DNA of 64,000 nt from Mytilinidion resinicola (GCF_010093595.1 NW_022985451.1:1019715-1083714); one strand, 5' to 3'. Shown: positions 33,357 through 46,010, counted from the first letter of the stretch. Notes: generated by a model from the sequence alone, not told the origin. Numbers and translations are program-made.

Positions 33357-33806
33357 ATGCAGAACTCTACCGCCGCCCAATCCTATCCTGAGTCTACCAG
33401 CTTCTTCGATGAGGGCTTTGTGATAACGGCCTGGGCTCTTGTCGCGATCTTCATCACCCTGTTACTATTGCCTCTTAACGTCCCTACGTGGTGCTATATA
33501 CGGAGTCTCCACAAAAGGATAAAGAAGACCGGAAAATGGGACGATATTATCGTGGAGACGTTTGAATCTTTCTGCTGCATCGCTGTGTGCGTGCTAATAT
33601 CTACGGCCTACATCATCGCATTTGCGTTCAGATGGGATAAGGATTATTTTGCTTCGCCGCCTTCGATGCTAGAGGTCCTTGGGCTAGCTTTTCAGATGGT
33701 CATTTCACTGAACATCGCGTCGGCTATTGTGTTTGGACTGTTTTGGGGGCTGATAGGGTTGGCCGAGAGATTTCAGGCATCGCCGAAAAAGTATGAGGAG
33801 GTTTAG
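33357..33806 (+). CDS. Small three-pass membrane protein, tandem paralogue B
   Basis: 149 residues from the ATG at 33357. After a polar N-terminus come three hydrophobic segments: FVITAWALVAIFITLLLLPL, FCCIAVCVLISTAYIIAFAF and LGLAFQMVISLNIASAIVF. The first loop is basic (RSLHKRIKKTGKWDD) and the protein ends in KKYEEV. It resembles the upstream gene in number and spacing of segments, in the VFGL motif of the last segment and in the EEV terminus, although overall identity looks low. The two form a head-to-tail tandem pair. Function unknown. Confidence 0.75.
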   Translation: MQNSTAAQSYPESTSFFDEGFVITAWALVAIFITLLLLPLNVPTWCYIRSLHKRIKKTGKWDDIIVETFESFCCIAVCVLISTAYIIAFAFRWDKDYFASPPSMLEVLGLAFQMVISLNIASAIVFGLFWGLIGLAERFQASPKKYEEV

Positions 33807-34057
33807 GACATAAGTTTACGTACACTTGGATAGAACGGTCCGAGGTGCCTCGATGCATTTTCAAAAGCCCCAACTGAATCCTTCGCACGACTTGTAAGCT
33901 CGCTAGGCCACCTCAGATATTGTCAGATATTTGTACTCACAAGTCATGATAGTATTCTTTTTTCGGGGGTCTGGTTGTATTAGACCTTCCCCCGCAGAGT
34001 ATCATTTCGACGACCCTGTTATCTCTCTTGGCCAGCCCAAATGAAATGGCCTACCAC

Positions 34058-35482
34058 TCAAAAGATCCACTGGAGCGAGTGTCCTGTACCACTACCACTG
34101 CTGCCCCAAACTTCCGCCGCTTCCTTAGTGTCAAGATAAACTAAATACGGGATCCTTATCAACGGATCTTCCACCCTTCCCGGACCCCTTCCATGACCGT
34201 CATTCAATAGCGGAGACTCCAAATGACCATACAACCCCACCGGTTCGACGACCATCGGTGTTCCGTGCGGAACTATCATCCAGACATACCTATCCAGCCA
34301 AAGCCAGGTTCCACTCGGGTACCAAGGAAAATCCTTCGGGGGCCGGTAAATAATCGGATTCTGATCATACTCCCATGATATACAGTCCAGACTAATTGTC
34401 TTCACCACCCTTCCTCTTCCATTTTGACTTTCCCTCCACTCTTCTTGTTCCAACCTCGTTCGCCTCTCCACTGACAAGCACCGCTTCCGCACCGCAAACT
34501 CGAACTTCGCCACATACTCCTTCTCCAACTCAACCTGATGATGCGTCCGCTCCCGCCAATCCCGCCACACCTCATCCCTCACCAAATTCGGCCTCCTCTC
34601 ACTCCACCACTGCCTCCAAAACACGTCCGCACCCGCATGCAACACCCACCAATTCAACCACGAGCACCCATTCGAGATATTACTAATCTCCGCCTGCCAA
34701 TTATGGCCCCCCTCCTCCCCCTCCTCCTCCTCCCCCTCCATCCCCTTCCCCTCCTCTTCCCCGGGCCTCCCATACGGCCTAAACACCCACAGCAACAACC
34801 GCCACACAAATACATAATCCTCACACTCGGCATCTGCCAGCCCCTTCACCAACCTCACCCGCTCCTTCAACACCACCTCCTCCCGCCGCCGCACCGCGTC
34901 CAGATACGCATCACTCCCCTTCCAGTACGCGCCCGAAAACACGCGCGACGCCGCGTGCTCCTTGCACGCCTGGTACGGGCACGCGACGAGCATCCCCAGC
35001 CGGTTGCACCGCACCGCGGCTCCGAGTTTCGATAACCGCCCAGCGGCGTGCGGCGGCGCGGCGTACGCGCGCGCGGAGACGAGGTGCAGGCGCTGCAGCA
35101 CGCGCCAGCCATTCGCGACGCGGCGGCGCCAGTGGCGCGCGAGGGCGTGCGGGGCGGTCGAGGGGATGCCGTAGGGGAAGCCGGCGGTGAGGTAGGGGTA
35201 GCGGCGCAGCTTGTCCTTGTCAAGGGCGATGGCGGCGAGCTGGGCAGGGATAAGGGATTTGAGCCAGCGGAGGGAGGGGGTGGGGTGGGTGGGCGAGTGG
35301 GTGAGGAGGAGGGGGCAGTTGGGGAATGTGTGGTGGGCGACGTGGGGCGCGATGGCAGTGATGTAGGTGTCGATGACGGCGAGGGTGCTTTGGGAGGTTA
35401 GGCGCAAGGCGAAGAGGTCGTTGAGGCGGATGTTTTGGAGGATGGGGATTAGGATGTCGTCCGGGAGGTCGGAGAGGATCAT
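34058..35482 (-). CDS. F-box-like protein
   Basis: An intronless 474-residue protein. The first ~45 residues form an F-box-like motif (LSDLPDDILIPILQNIRLND followed by LFALRLTSQSTL), which in this family recruits SCF ubiquitin ligase. The remainder is Trp- and Arg-rich with an acidic low-complexity insert (EEEGKGMEGEEEEGEEGG) near residue 245 and no repeat domain that I recognise. The coding strand is GC-rich between 34850 and 35300. The substrate is unknown. Confidence 0.75.
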   Translation of the reverse strand: MILSDLPDDILIPILQNIRLNDLFALRLTSQSTLAVIDTYITAIAPHVAHHTFPNCPLLLTHSPTHPTPSLRWLKSLIPAQLAAIALDKDKLRRYPYLTAGFPYGIPSTAPHALARHWRRRVANGWRVLQRLHLVSARAYAAPPHAAGRLSKLGAAVRCNRLGMLVACPYQACKEHAASRVFSGAYWKGSDAYLDAVRRREEVVLKERVRLVKGLADAECEDYVFVWRLLLWVFRPYGRPGEEEGKGMEGEEEEGEEGGHNWQAEISNISNGCSWLNWWVLHAGADVFWRQWWSERRPNLVRDEVWRDWRERTHHQVELEKEYVAKFEFAVRKRCLSVERRTRLEQEEWRESQNGRGRVVKTISLDCISWEYDQNPIIYRPPKDFPWYPSGTWLWLDRYVWMIVPHGTPMVVEPVGLYGHLESPLLNDGHGRGPGRVEDPLIRIPYLVYLDTKEAAEVWGSSGSGTGHSLQWIF

Positions 35483-36091
35483 TGTTAGGTGCTTGGGTGT
35501 TTGTGGTCGGTATAGAGATCGTATTGCGGTTATTGAGAGGGTGTGATTAGGCGGTATTTTGAAGCTGAGGCCGGAACTGAAGCTGAGATAATATAAAGCA
35601 GTGCAAAGATCAAGAATATGACCCGGAAACGGCGAGATCTTATGCTATACGGATGTTATGTGACCACAAGCATGGATAGAGTCTTATCGGTGGCATGATC
35701 TGGGTTATCTGAGAGGAATGAAAAGTTTCAGCTGCAGGACTCGCTATGATATACACCATGCCTAACCTTCCAAGGTTACCCCACAATACACACGTGCGGG
35801 CCCTGCATTACCTGTCATTGGGGGGACAAAGCAAGCCACAATTCTATGCATTGTCTGGACCTTTGACTTGGCTCGACTGGGCAATCCATGGCGAGCCTTG
35901 ACTTCGCGCGACGAGACCTGGTAATTTGTGGTTCATGTCACGTGAAGATCATATGACGCGTCGTTTGGCTTTTACCACTTTGATCATACATCGGCCGTCT
36001 CCTGTGGAGATCTATCAAGCAATGAAGATGTTAGCTGCATAAATTCAGCAACAGTATCAGACTGACACTCTCAGTTCCGCACATACATGGC
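35483..36091. other. Intergenic region
   Basis: About 600 bp between the F-box gene start and the 3' end of the sulfate permease gene. It contains a TCACGTGA element near 35940 but no supported gene. Confidence 0.4.
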
Positions 36092-38768
36092 TTAAGCCTT
36101 CAACTCTGCCTGAATAGCAACCTTCTCTGCACTGCTCACCGAGCTCGTAGTTGCCAGTCTCGACTCTGCTGCCGCAATCGCACTATCAACAGCTGCCACA
36201 ACATCTATATGGAAGAAGGGGCGATTCTTCCCGAGGACAGTCGTAACTTTCTCCGGGAAGCTCTTCTCTCCCCTTCCTACGCCCGGAACTGCGCTTTGGA
36301 TCTCGTCTCCGCCATGTTCCTCATCTCTCAACTTCGGATCACTAGACCTCACCGCAGTGTCACCGATCGCAGCGAAGCTGTATACAGGATTCCAGGGGGC
36401 CCGGTTTCGGCTACGATCAGTGGAGAGATACCCGAAGCCGGCGGCAGTGAGAGCGCGCTTGGTCCACCGGTTCGTGATGGATGCGAAGTGCCATTCAACC
36501 TCCTCGGGAGCGGCGTAGCGGTCTAGCTGGTTACGAACGTCGACGAGACCTTGAACAGAGGTCGTGTCGACGTTGTTGACAGAGGAGAAATCGAGAACCA
36601 CGGCGCGAAGGAAAGGTCTATCATCATTGAGGTTGATGGGCTTGCCACGGCGGGGGCCAGGGTCGTTCCAGGGACGATCCTATCGCTTGTCAGTGAACTG
36701 AACAGCCGGAAAGTACTGGTTGGACGCCCATGGGACATGGCTGAGAACTTACACCAATTTTATCATGTCTGGCTAACTTGGTAGGTCTTGCCGAAGCTTG
36801 GATGTGGGCGGTAAGTGCATCGAGGTATTGAGCCTGGTTGATGTACGTGAAGCCTTCACTGTAACGATAGACGAAGATGCCAGGGTAGGGGCTCTGCACT
36901 GCGATCTGTGGGTTGGAGCCATCTTGGTGCGTGACGGGCAAATACACTTCCCGAACGATGTTGGTGGTCTCTCCTATAGGGCCCTGCGACTCTGATACCC
37001 CGCCATCCCTTCGATAGACTGCATCGGCGCTTGCCGGATAGATATTGACCTTTCCAAGGAAAGTACCCTTTGTCTTAGCCAGGCGGTAGAGGAGGAGTGC
37101 AGCGGATGCGCAAATCGTGAGGTATATCCCGTTCTCGATGTTGGTGAAGATGGTGAGCAAGACACCTGCGAAGAAGATAACAACTTCCAATGGAGACGTT
37201 TCCCAGAATTGGTAAACAACCTTTGGCGGTGTGATCAAATCGCCAACAGCATGAATAATCAAGCCCGCTAGACTACTGCTTGGGATGTAGAAGAAGACAC
37301 TGGTCAATGCGTAGATTGCCAGTAGCACAATAGCGGCAGTGAAGAGACCGGCAAGAGGTGTGCGCACTCCGGCTTTCGATTTGATCGCTGTACGCGAGAA
37401 GGACCCGGTTGCAGGATATGCGCCGAGGAAGGGGCCGAGAATGTTTGTGAACCCCACGGCCACGAGCTCCTGGGATGGGTTGATGACGTAGTTGTTGATG
37501 CGACCAAAGGACTTGGAAATGGCGATGTGCTCGAGAATTAGCACAATGATGGTGACGGGAATGTCAGGTGCAATCAGCGAGAGCACATGAGTAGTGATTA
37601 CAGGTGCGCCGGCATGCTGGAAGCCTTTGAGGTAGACATTAGCTCTCAGGGAAATGGCAAGAATATGCACGCAACATGGTGGAGTAATTGAGGTATTCTT
37701 TACCTCTCGGAACTTTTCCCAGAATCTTGAACTTCGCCTTCTTAGCGTTCCCTTTGACGTGTCTATTGGCGAGCCAGCTGATCAAGATGTAAAGAAGGAT
37801 CACGAAAGCCATTCGAAGAGTCGACAGGAAGAACCAGAACTTCTTTCGCTGAGGCTGCAGCTTGGTCATCCAACTGCAGAAAATGCGAATTGCGTAGAGC
37901 AGGAACAGGGCGGTCAACCCCATTGCGGCGTCCAGCTTAGTAGTTGGGAGAGCTTTCAGAGTGTTAATGATAACTTTGTACGTAGCTTCTCGAGCGTTGA
38001 TGCCTGAAATTCCAAGCAGATTTGGAACCTGGCCCGCAGCGATACTGATGGCGGCGCCGGTCATGAAGGATGTGATGGCGACCAGAGGAATGAACTCGAC
38101 GATCCAGCCCCATCTCATTAGACCGATGAAAAGGAGGACTGCACCGGCGATGACGGATAGAGCTCTAGCAATTTGTTCGGCTGGGATATCTGGGTCCTGG
38201 TCTTGAACTTTGATGACAATATTCCCAACGATGGTGCTCATAACTGCGACTGTCTAATATTTGTTAGAATGGACGAGATAAACATTCGTTTGAGAAGGGG
38301 AAACATACCCCAATTGTAATATCTTTTGAAGTTGCAAAAGCCCAGTAAAGCAAGAAACCGACGAACGAAGTATACAGTCCATATTCCGGGGGGAGTTTAG
38401 CTAGAAGCGCGTATGCCATTCCTTGCGGGATCACAACGAAGCCGACAGTTACACCTTTCACTATCAGTAGTGGCTCAAAGGACTTGTTCTCCACACTCAC
38501 CTGCAATGATATCGCCCAAAAGCCATGTCAAATTGTAGTGGAAGATCCACTTCCAGAAGGGGAACAAAGATATGATGTATCGTTGAGACCCAGCTTTGGT
38601 GGGAAGGAAACGCGAAAGCCACTCTCTCGCTGTAGGCTCCCTCTCAAAATAGGTCTCCACAAAAGGAACTGAATCGGCGCCTGAGTTTACTAGGGGATCT
38701 TCCTTTCGATAGTCAAGGTCGATGAAGAGGATCTTGGCCAGAAATCGGCTAAAGGGGGTTGGGGCCAT
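36092..38768 (-). CDS. SulP-family sulfate permease with STAS domain
   Basis: A plasma-membrane anion transporter, 807 residues. Exons are 38501-38768, 38309-38454, 37704-38253, 36753-37624 and 36092-36679; introns are 46-79 nt. After an ~85-residue cytosolic N-terminus comes the transport domain with the SulP signature region VTVGFVVIPQGMAYALLAKL, PPEYGLYTSFVGFLLYW and TVAVMSTIVGNIV. Further segments include LVAVGFTNILGPFLGAYPAT. The C-terminal STAS domain contains VVLDFSSVNNVDTTSVQGL and a following helix. This is a full-length gene of the type represented by fungal cys-14/sB. No nearby gene suggests a sulfur-specific cluster. Confidence 0.93.
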
Positions 38769-40961
38769 CGTTGCAATATTGAGCTGCGCCTGTTACCGGA
38801 AACCAGGGACGCGATGAGTACTTATACAAGCAAGTTTTCACTGATTGCCTGGGGAAAACGAAAGACTGGGGGATTGAAACTAAGAGTCCTGCACAAGTGG
38901 AAGCGGGAGGGCTGCATTCTAGATGCATGGGGACCATTGTCGGCTTTGCACACGGGCGTGGAGTATCAGGAAAACACCAGCCTGAGTGTCATCACGACCT
39001 TGGCGTGGGTATTTGGCGAAGTATTGGTCGCCGAGGACAACGAATTTGAAGTCTATCGTGCGAATCCGATGAAAATATGTGCTTTTTCAGACCAGAAACT
39101 GTCAGCCGCTGGCTATGGACTGCAATTATCTTACGATCTGGAACGGGATCTCCTCGTTTTGTCCTTGCGTGCTTGAAGGACAAGACAACTGTCGTCCTTG
39201 GAGGCTGGGGACCAAGGGCTTGTGAGTGCTGGGCACGATAGGAGAGAGCAAGAGCCCCATATGAGGCGTCGCTAGATCCATGGCACAGAACGAGCTGTTT
39301 AAGACGACTGGGAATATATAGTGATAGATGAGATGAGTACTGAGATGACGGCGCGACCCTTTTACTTGAACTGGAACGGAAAGCTGTATGAAGAGGTGAA
39401 GGATGGCGCAGACGAGATAGAGCACAACTGCGTAGAAGTGGCTGGCCGCTTAGCCCGCCATGAAAGAGTTTTGGTGATGGTGGAAGCGTGCTATCACGAA
39501 CAACTGACGCCATTCTGTCCACCCATGGCGAAAGGGTTGGCAAACTTGGCAGTTGCTTGGCCGGAAATTCCAAGTCAATGCAATAATTTCGTAGCCTTGT
39601 CGCTACTATCGTAATGGCATTACTAGAGTTCATACGTTCCTCGCCATTTAGACAGATGTACCCTCGCAATCGACTCAAGAGGCGAGGAACGACGGGTTCC
39701 ATATACCGTAAACATGTTATCAGAGCTCCTGAAGTATTGAGAGGCAACTAAAGACCCGAAAGAAAAATTAGGAATGATAACAACGACCACAAAAGGCGGT
39801 CGCAGAACGCAGAAGCGCATGCTCCGTACATACTCGGCCATCAGTATTGGCTAGTTGTCCCTCGCTGGCGAGAATGATGTAAAGACATGTAAGCCAGACA
39901 CGAGTTAATACCATCCGTGCATGAGAGGAAGGTGATGATCATTCCCGAGATACCGTGTCGTGCATGAACTCCTTTTCGAAACGCCTGTCAGCATCAAGCA
40001 GTCGGGATTCAGCTGTCCCAGCAACCCGGCATTGGTTCTGCGGTGGTTCCTGCATCAGGACCGCACGGCGTATCTTGTAGGACCCATAGTATTTCGGAGT
40101 GCTGATTCGCTTCCCGATAACCCTGGCTGCAGTATGCTCTGCCAGTCATAAAAGGTCCACGATCGTCTACCCTGTGCTTGTCCGGCTGCCATTACTCCAT
40201 CTCAGGGGTACGTACAGCACGTGTATAACTATCGTCGGCGGCGGAGTATAGCTGCAGTAGACAATATTTGGATACCGGACTAGAGTCTGGAGGGTAGTCG
40301 TGGGGCAAAGGTGTGTTGAGGATCAGCGCTGGACAGACACAATCAAACATCTACGAATAAGGAGGAGTCTAGACCTAGAATTTGTTTTCTTTTATGTTGG
40401 TAGTACCAGTTACATCTAGCAAAGGAGTGATATAGAGGCTTAGTTTCGCGATCAAGGTGTTGCTGTCAGCAATGGACAATTAACACGCGGAAGACTAAAG
40501 AGTCGGACCGATTTATATTAAGCACATGATTCCGACTAGTAATCAGTATCACTCTTTCATATTTCCTACTTCCAGTTCTTACCTTCAATGGAGCCACCCT
40601 CTTTATCCTCTACATACTGAAAAGCAGACAAGCAATGTGAGCTGATACACCTGCGTAAAATAGTCGTAAGCGCTATAAGATCTCACATGTCAGCAAATAA
40701 ACAGAAGAATCATTTTACAATTCAAATTCCACAGCAGATACACTTCCAATTTTTATGCGCGAAGAAGCTCCATTCTAACAATACGGCCGAAAATTAAGTA
40801 ATGAAACATGCAAGCGAGCGTCTTCGTTCCGTATCTTCTAGCCATGCTCCAGAAGCAAACATAAGAAACCACCCAAGCGTGTATTACCTAGTCCAGCCCA
40901 CAGACTGCCATCTCTACCCATTATCTCTTCTATACCGTGCTATAAACCCAATAGAGTCCGT
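38769..40961. other. 2.2-kb gene-free region
   Basis: A 251-codon open frame on the minus strand (38992-39747) lacks an ATG at its start and has no recognisable domain, so I do not call it. The section 40350-40950 is AT-rich and without ORFs. No RNA gene or repeat was recognised. Confidence 0.45.
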
Positions 40962-42703
40962 CTAGTAGTAGATAGGCTTGTTCGGGTCAGTCAGATCAAA
41001 CACAACAGACGAATGCGGCTTTGCACCACCCCTGTTCGCAAACTCCCTCTGGAAATCAATGGTCCGGTTGAAGCTCAAGGCACCGTTGGGTAGGATATCG
41101 ATGTACAGCGCCTTGAAGTCAGCCGGGGTGTTGATGACACCGATGTCACCGGTCTGGACGAAGTAGTCGGTGACGACGATGTGCTTCTGATCCGGCGTAA
41201 CCTTGATGTAGTGGGGGCCGATGGTGGGCTGGTCTTCGTCAGGGTCGTCGAGGCGCTTCACGTTGTTGAGGTCGCTGATATCGAGAGCAGCAATGTGGTT
41301 GGCGGTAGTGAGGGTGAGGTAGATGAAGTTACCATCTTGAGTGATGTCGGAGCTGAGAATGGTAATCAGTGGTTAGAAAATGCTGGAGGGCCAGAGAATA
41401 CATACTAGATGGCGACAGTGTCACGCGCCTTGGGTCCGAGATCATAAAGAAGCTCAGCGGTACCCTTATTGCCTTGCGCGTTGGTGCGGAAGGGGTATAT
41501 AATCCAAACTTGGCCAAGGTGGACGGCGGTGGCGAGGGCGGCAGATTCGGGGTTGCCTGGGATGAACTTGATATCCTGGATACCTTGGCCCTGATTCGAA
41601 GTAAGCATGATGAAGGGATTTGTGTCGGCGATCTGAGTGATTAGGCATCTTGTCACTTACGTTGGGGATGGTGATTGTGCTCAAGATCTTCCTGCTATCC
41701 AGATCCCACAGCCTCAAGGTGTCAGCGCGCTGGATGCCTAAAGCAGAGGCTGGCTTCAGAATGGTGACTGGGACGACGAAGTCAGAGGTAAGAATGATCT
41801 TCTTGTTCCAGTCAATGCTAAGCCCGTGAGGGGAGAATTGCTCTCCAAGGATGTTCAATGTGCTGTCGACATCTTCGGGCCACTCGTGAATGATGTTGAA
41901 GTCGGCATCGGTTTCGATAAGGCGACCTGGAGAAGTTCCGACAGCAGATCCCATGTAGGTGATGAAGAATCCTCTGAATGGCTGTTAGCAAAGATGTTTA
42001 GAAGCAATAGCGGTGGAAACCTACCCGTCTGGCTTCGCGCGAATCTCATCGGTGATGGATGCAAGGATACCGCGGTTGCTCTTCTTGAAAGCGGGGCGAT
42101 ATGGGTTCTCGACGTCGAAATAATAGGCAGTGTCCTGAGATAGTCAGTTGGCGTTGAGCTCGAAGTTGGGTTCTGTAAATACAAACCTGCGTCTTCAAAA
42201 GCGAGAGAAGACCTCCGCCAACCAAGGTCTTGCCATCGAGTGAAGTTCCGAGGTGATGGGGCGAGTTTCCGCTGGACGGGACGTCGGTGACGTACAAGAG
42301 GGTACCAAAGGTATCCTACGGTGTATTAGAGGTTGCTAGTATCAGTGCACGAAAACGAAATCTTACATCATCAAGACTGTAGGTGGCAAGGAAGTCTAAA
42401 AGGCGAACCAAGATTAGCCTTGATCAACCAAGTGAGTAGATGATTGGTCCACATACCCTTGTGCTCGTTGTCTCCCGATGCGGTCCAAAAGAAACCAATT
42501 TTCTTAGGCCTGATGTTGCTGGGGGTGAAAGGCGGGCTTTCAAGCGGCGGCGTGGGGATTTGCAGAATTGGAAGTGGTGGAGCGTTGGAAGACAGAGGCT
42601 CAGTAACGCCAGGGATGGATGGAATTAGAGGAGGTAGAGAAAGTGAAAAGGCAGGGACTGCCAAAGCAGCCGCCAATTGAAGCGTGCTGAGTATTGAAGG
42701 CAT
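40962..42703 (-). CDS. Secreted selenium-binding-protein (SBP56)-type beta-propeller
   Basis: 467 residues in seven exons: 42457-42703, 42367-42395, 42187-42315, 42025-42134, 41661-41973, 41406-41590 and 40962-41352. Members of this family include methanethiol oxidase. Family blocks are clear: SPHHLGTSLDGKTLVGGGLL, YYFDVENPYRPAF, NEAR-consensus FSPHGLSIDWNKKIILTSD, QDIKFIPGNPES, GPHYIKVTPDQKHIVVTDYF and a C-terminal PHSSVVFD. Unlike most members, this one starts with an apparent signal peptide (MPSILSTLQLAAALAVPAFS) and a Pro-rich linker, suggesting secretion. The Cys that binds selenium in mammalian SBP1 is not evident. Substrate uncertain. Confidence 0.8.
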
Positions 42704-44576
42704 AGTAGCGAGTAGTGATAGACCAATGATTAGGAAGAGCTGGCAAACAATATCCTCAAAGGGCCTTGTAAAGAAGCTGAAGAGTGCGATGGTATGAGCA
42801 AGTTTGAGACAGATAGTAGTATATATACTCTTCGCTGAGTTCCTTGGCTTGGATCGATTGCGACCCTTTCTCTCCTCTCCCGTTGTCGACATCGCGAAGA
42901 ATGAAACAAAATGACACCAACAAGCCTCATTATTGAAAATCGTCTCCTGAAAGCACCTCGGCGACCTCATGGAGGGAGTCTGAAAGGGAGGTCAACCACT
43001 ACGGCCCGCTGCTTCACCGTCATCAAACCAACCCGAGCGAAGCGTCAGTTCCTAAAGATATAGCGGCCTATTTCTTTGCAGCCAAGCAGCTCAAACTGGG
43101 ACCGATCGTCAAAGTAGGATCCAACGTGTCATTTCGTACCCACTTGATTCGGGCTGTTCGCTCTTGGCGCGGGTCTCAAGCATCCATCTTCCAGGTTTCG
43201 GACCCAGCGGCATGTTCAGGTGACACTCTCAGAACTCTCTTCGCCACACTAGAGAGGCGCCAAATGGGAAGCAGACCCCTTCTGCCTCTCAAACATACTT
43301 CCGATCTGCAACTCGTCGCTTCATCTAGAGTCGTGATGCATGGAGGCTGATGGCAAGGTCCCCGAGACCCCGAGCTGGTTAGGAGCCTAGAGCATTCGAC
43401 GAACCAGGATCGTCAGGAGGGTTCAGAAGCAACGTTGGCTAGCCGGCGCAAGTATGGTGATCTTTCGGCACTTCACTGCTGAATCTAAGAGCGTGGAACA
43501 GGGATCTCATGAGGGAATAGGTGGTGCTTGGCGCGGCTCAAGTAAAGAGAAAACAGGTTAGCGAAGGAAGAATGGAACCCCAATCTGGCGCGTAGGCACT
43601 GAAGCACGTACGGAACTGCATAGTCGACGCAGTTAGGTATGTGACTCAATAAGAGCCCTGGAATCGTGAAGTGTTCTCCCCCACACTTCTCAGGGTTTGG
43701 GGTTTGCCCCAGACAGGCCCATTCAATAATGCGAACAGAGTTCAGATGACTTCGCCCGCCTCTACCTTGTCGAAATTCGGATCTTCATGGCAAGGAGTCT
43801 CTAGAATGTTCAGGGGAGCCGGTCTCCACGCCTTGGCGGAAGGGAGGTAGCGGTGGTGGTGAAGGTTGCCATAAGCATAACCACGGGGCGGACCCTAGGG
43901 ATCGGCAGCACCCGCCAACGCCTCGAGTTAAGCTTAAACCAGAAGCAATGCCTTTCCCGTCTAGGCATCCAACAATGACGATCGGGCTCGACATCCGTGT
44001 GGGGTGTGAGATCTCCAGGGCAGGTGGTGCATCGGTCCAAGCGCGCCAAAGCGGGCACGCGAAGCCCGGTTGCTGGCTTTCCCGCAGAAAGACTCCAGAA
44101 TGATGGGAATGGTGCCATCGTGGCAATACATTGCACGAATGCTTGAAGAGGTTCGTGCTTCAGGCCGGGATGTTTGTAAGATTTGCAGTGCGCCATTGCA
44201 CATCGTTCCCGCTTCCAGCGCTGCGGAGGTTGAAGTGCCAAGCATTCGCAATGCTCTCTCACAAAAACACCATTGTTGCATGCGTCTTGGCAACCGCAAC
44301 GAGACAAAGTCGTCAAAACGCCGCGGGTCACTGGCCGTGCTCTCCCGCATTTCATCTTGCATGGCATCAATTGCATCGGGCCAGCGCGATCGCTCTACAT
44401 TGGCTTCAATAAACCATCAATGGAATTGGACCAACCCGCGCCACGCCCCATAGATCGTGATTCGCAAGGACCCTGCAGAATGAGCATTGCTTGTCCTGGC
44501 TATAAACTGCTCGGCCTGCAGCGTACCTTTGGCGTTCTGCAAGCTTGGAACTGTGCATCAATCCCATCTCTTCACC
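42704..44576. other. 1.9-kb divergent intergenic region
   Basis: Lies between the divergent SBP56-type and oxalate decarboxylase genes. Several overlapping short frames occur around 43785-44665, on both strands, none with a domain. No mobile element or RNA gene is recognised. It is unusually long for this window. Confidence 0.4.
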
Positions 44577-46010
44577 ATGAAGTCGTCAGTCATTCTCAGT
44601 CTGCTCACCCCCCTCCTCGTCCATGCCGCTGCCACCCCGGGCTTCTCTCAGGGCGAGCCAATTGACGGAAAGGGCAAGGGTGCTCCCCTCTCAGGTGAGT
44701 CAAGTTCGAAGCATTCTAGAGTATCGTGTTGGAGCGTGTGAGACTGACAAGTACAAGGCGGTACCAACAAAGAGCTTGACCTCCAGAACCCTGACAACCT
44801 TGGTCAACAAAGCACCGACAACGGCGTCGTACCAAACCTAAAATGGAGCTTCTCTGATTCCAAGACGAGGCTCTTGACTGGTGGCTGGTCGCGCGAGCAA
44901 GTCATAACTGACCTGCCCGCCAGCCACGACATCGCTGCTGCCCAGCAACATTTGACCAAAGGTTCCATCCGTGAATTGCACTGGCACAGAGTGGTGAGGG
45001 AAAGATTGATTTCTTGAAAATTCGCTTACTGATGGTATTCCAAGGCTGAATGGGGCTACGTGTACGCCGGTTCAGTCATTACCTCCGCGGTGGATGAAGA
45101 CGGCAACTACCAAGTAGCGAAGCTCGAAGTGGGCGATATCTGGTACTTCCCCAAGGGAGTTGCCCACACGATCCAGGGCCTTGAAGATCAGAATGAGTAT
45201 CTGCTCGTCTTCGACGACGGAAACTTCGACGCCGTGGGCACCACGTTCAATCTCGACGACTGGATCTCGCACACACCGAAGGATATTTTGGCTAAGAACT
45301 TCGGCATCAACGAGACTCTTTTCGCCAATGTTCCTACTCCAAACCCGTACATTCAGAACTCGACTGTGAGCACCCAAAACGTTACCGGGGGTCCAGGAGA
45401 TACCGAAGCCTTTGGCAACAGTAGCTTCGTCTTCAAGCACACTCAACATTCCGAGGTTCCAGTGCCGGGTAATGGAGGCACGCTACGCATCATCGACTCC
45501 AGGAACTTCCCAATCTCCAAGACGATTGCTGCCACGGTCGTTACGCTGAAGCCAAAAGGCCTTCGGGAATTGCATTGGCACCCCAACGTGAGTTTCCTGA
45601 ACTAGCCTAGCCTCGAATACTTACTTACAAATACTACAGGCGGAAGAGTGGCTTTACTTCCATAAGGGCCATGCCAAGGCAACTGTTTTCATCGGTAACT
45701 CCAATGCACGCACCTTCGACTTTAGCGCTGGTGACACTGGCGTCTTCCCCGACAACTCTGGTAGGAATCTTACTCATCGAAGAGAGAGCGCACCTGCTAA
45801 TCATCAATGATAGGGCATTACATCGAGAATACTTCGGAAACTGAAGACCTGGTCTGGATCGAGATCTACAAGAGCGACCGAGTTGTAGACATTCCACTTA
45901 CTCAGTGGCTCGCTCTTACTCCTGCCGACATTGTCGCCAGTCTGCTCAAGCTTCCCATTGATGTGGTCGAAGGTTTAAAGAAGGAGAAGCAAATCCTAAT
46001 TGAAGGGTAA
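44577..46010 (+). CDS. Oxalate decarboxylase-type bicupin, secreted
   Basis: A 404-residue secreted enzyme that converts oxalate to formate and CO2. Exons are 44577-44694, 44758-44993, 45045-45587, 45640-45760 and 45814-46010; each intron is 51-63 nt. The signal peptide is MKSSVILSLLTPLLVHAAA. Each cupin has a complete Mn-binding set: first RELHWHRVAEWGYVYAGS with GDIWYFPKGVAHTIQG; second RELHWHPNAEEWLYFHKGHA with FPDNSGHYIENT. The paired similarity of the two halves and the length fit fungal oxalate decarboxylase. Oxalate oxidase activity cannot be excluded from motifs. Fungi use it to limit oxalate and acidity outside the cell. Confidence 0.9.

Noticed and set aside
34538..35401. Long plus-strand open frames opposite the F-box gene
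   Set aside because: They are antisense shadows of the GC-rich F-box coding sequence, rich in Pro, His and Gly with no domain.
38992..39747. 251-codon minus-strand open frame
   Set aside because: It has no ATG at its start and no domain; composition looks like chance in GC-balanced DNA.
43785..44665. Overlapping open frames on both strands before the bicupin gene
   Set aside because: Neither strand gives a recognisable domain, plausible introns or consistent codon use.
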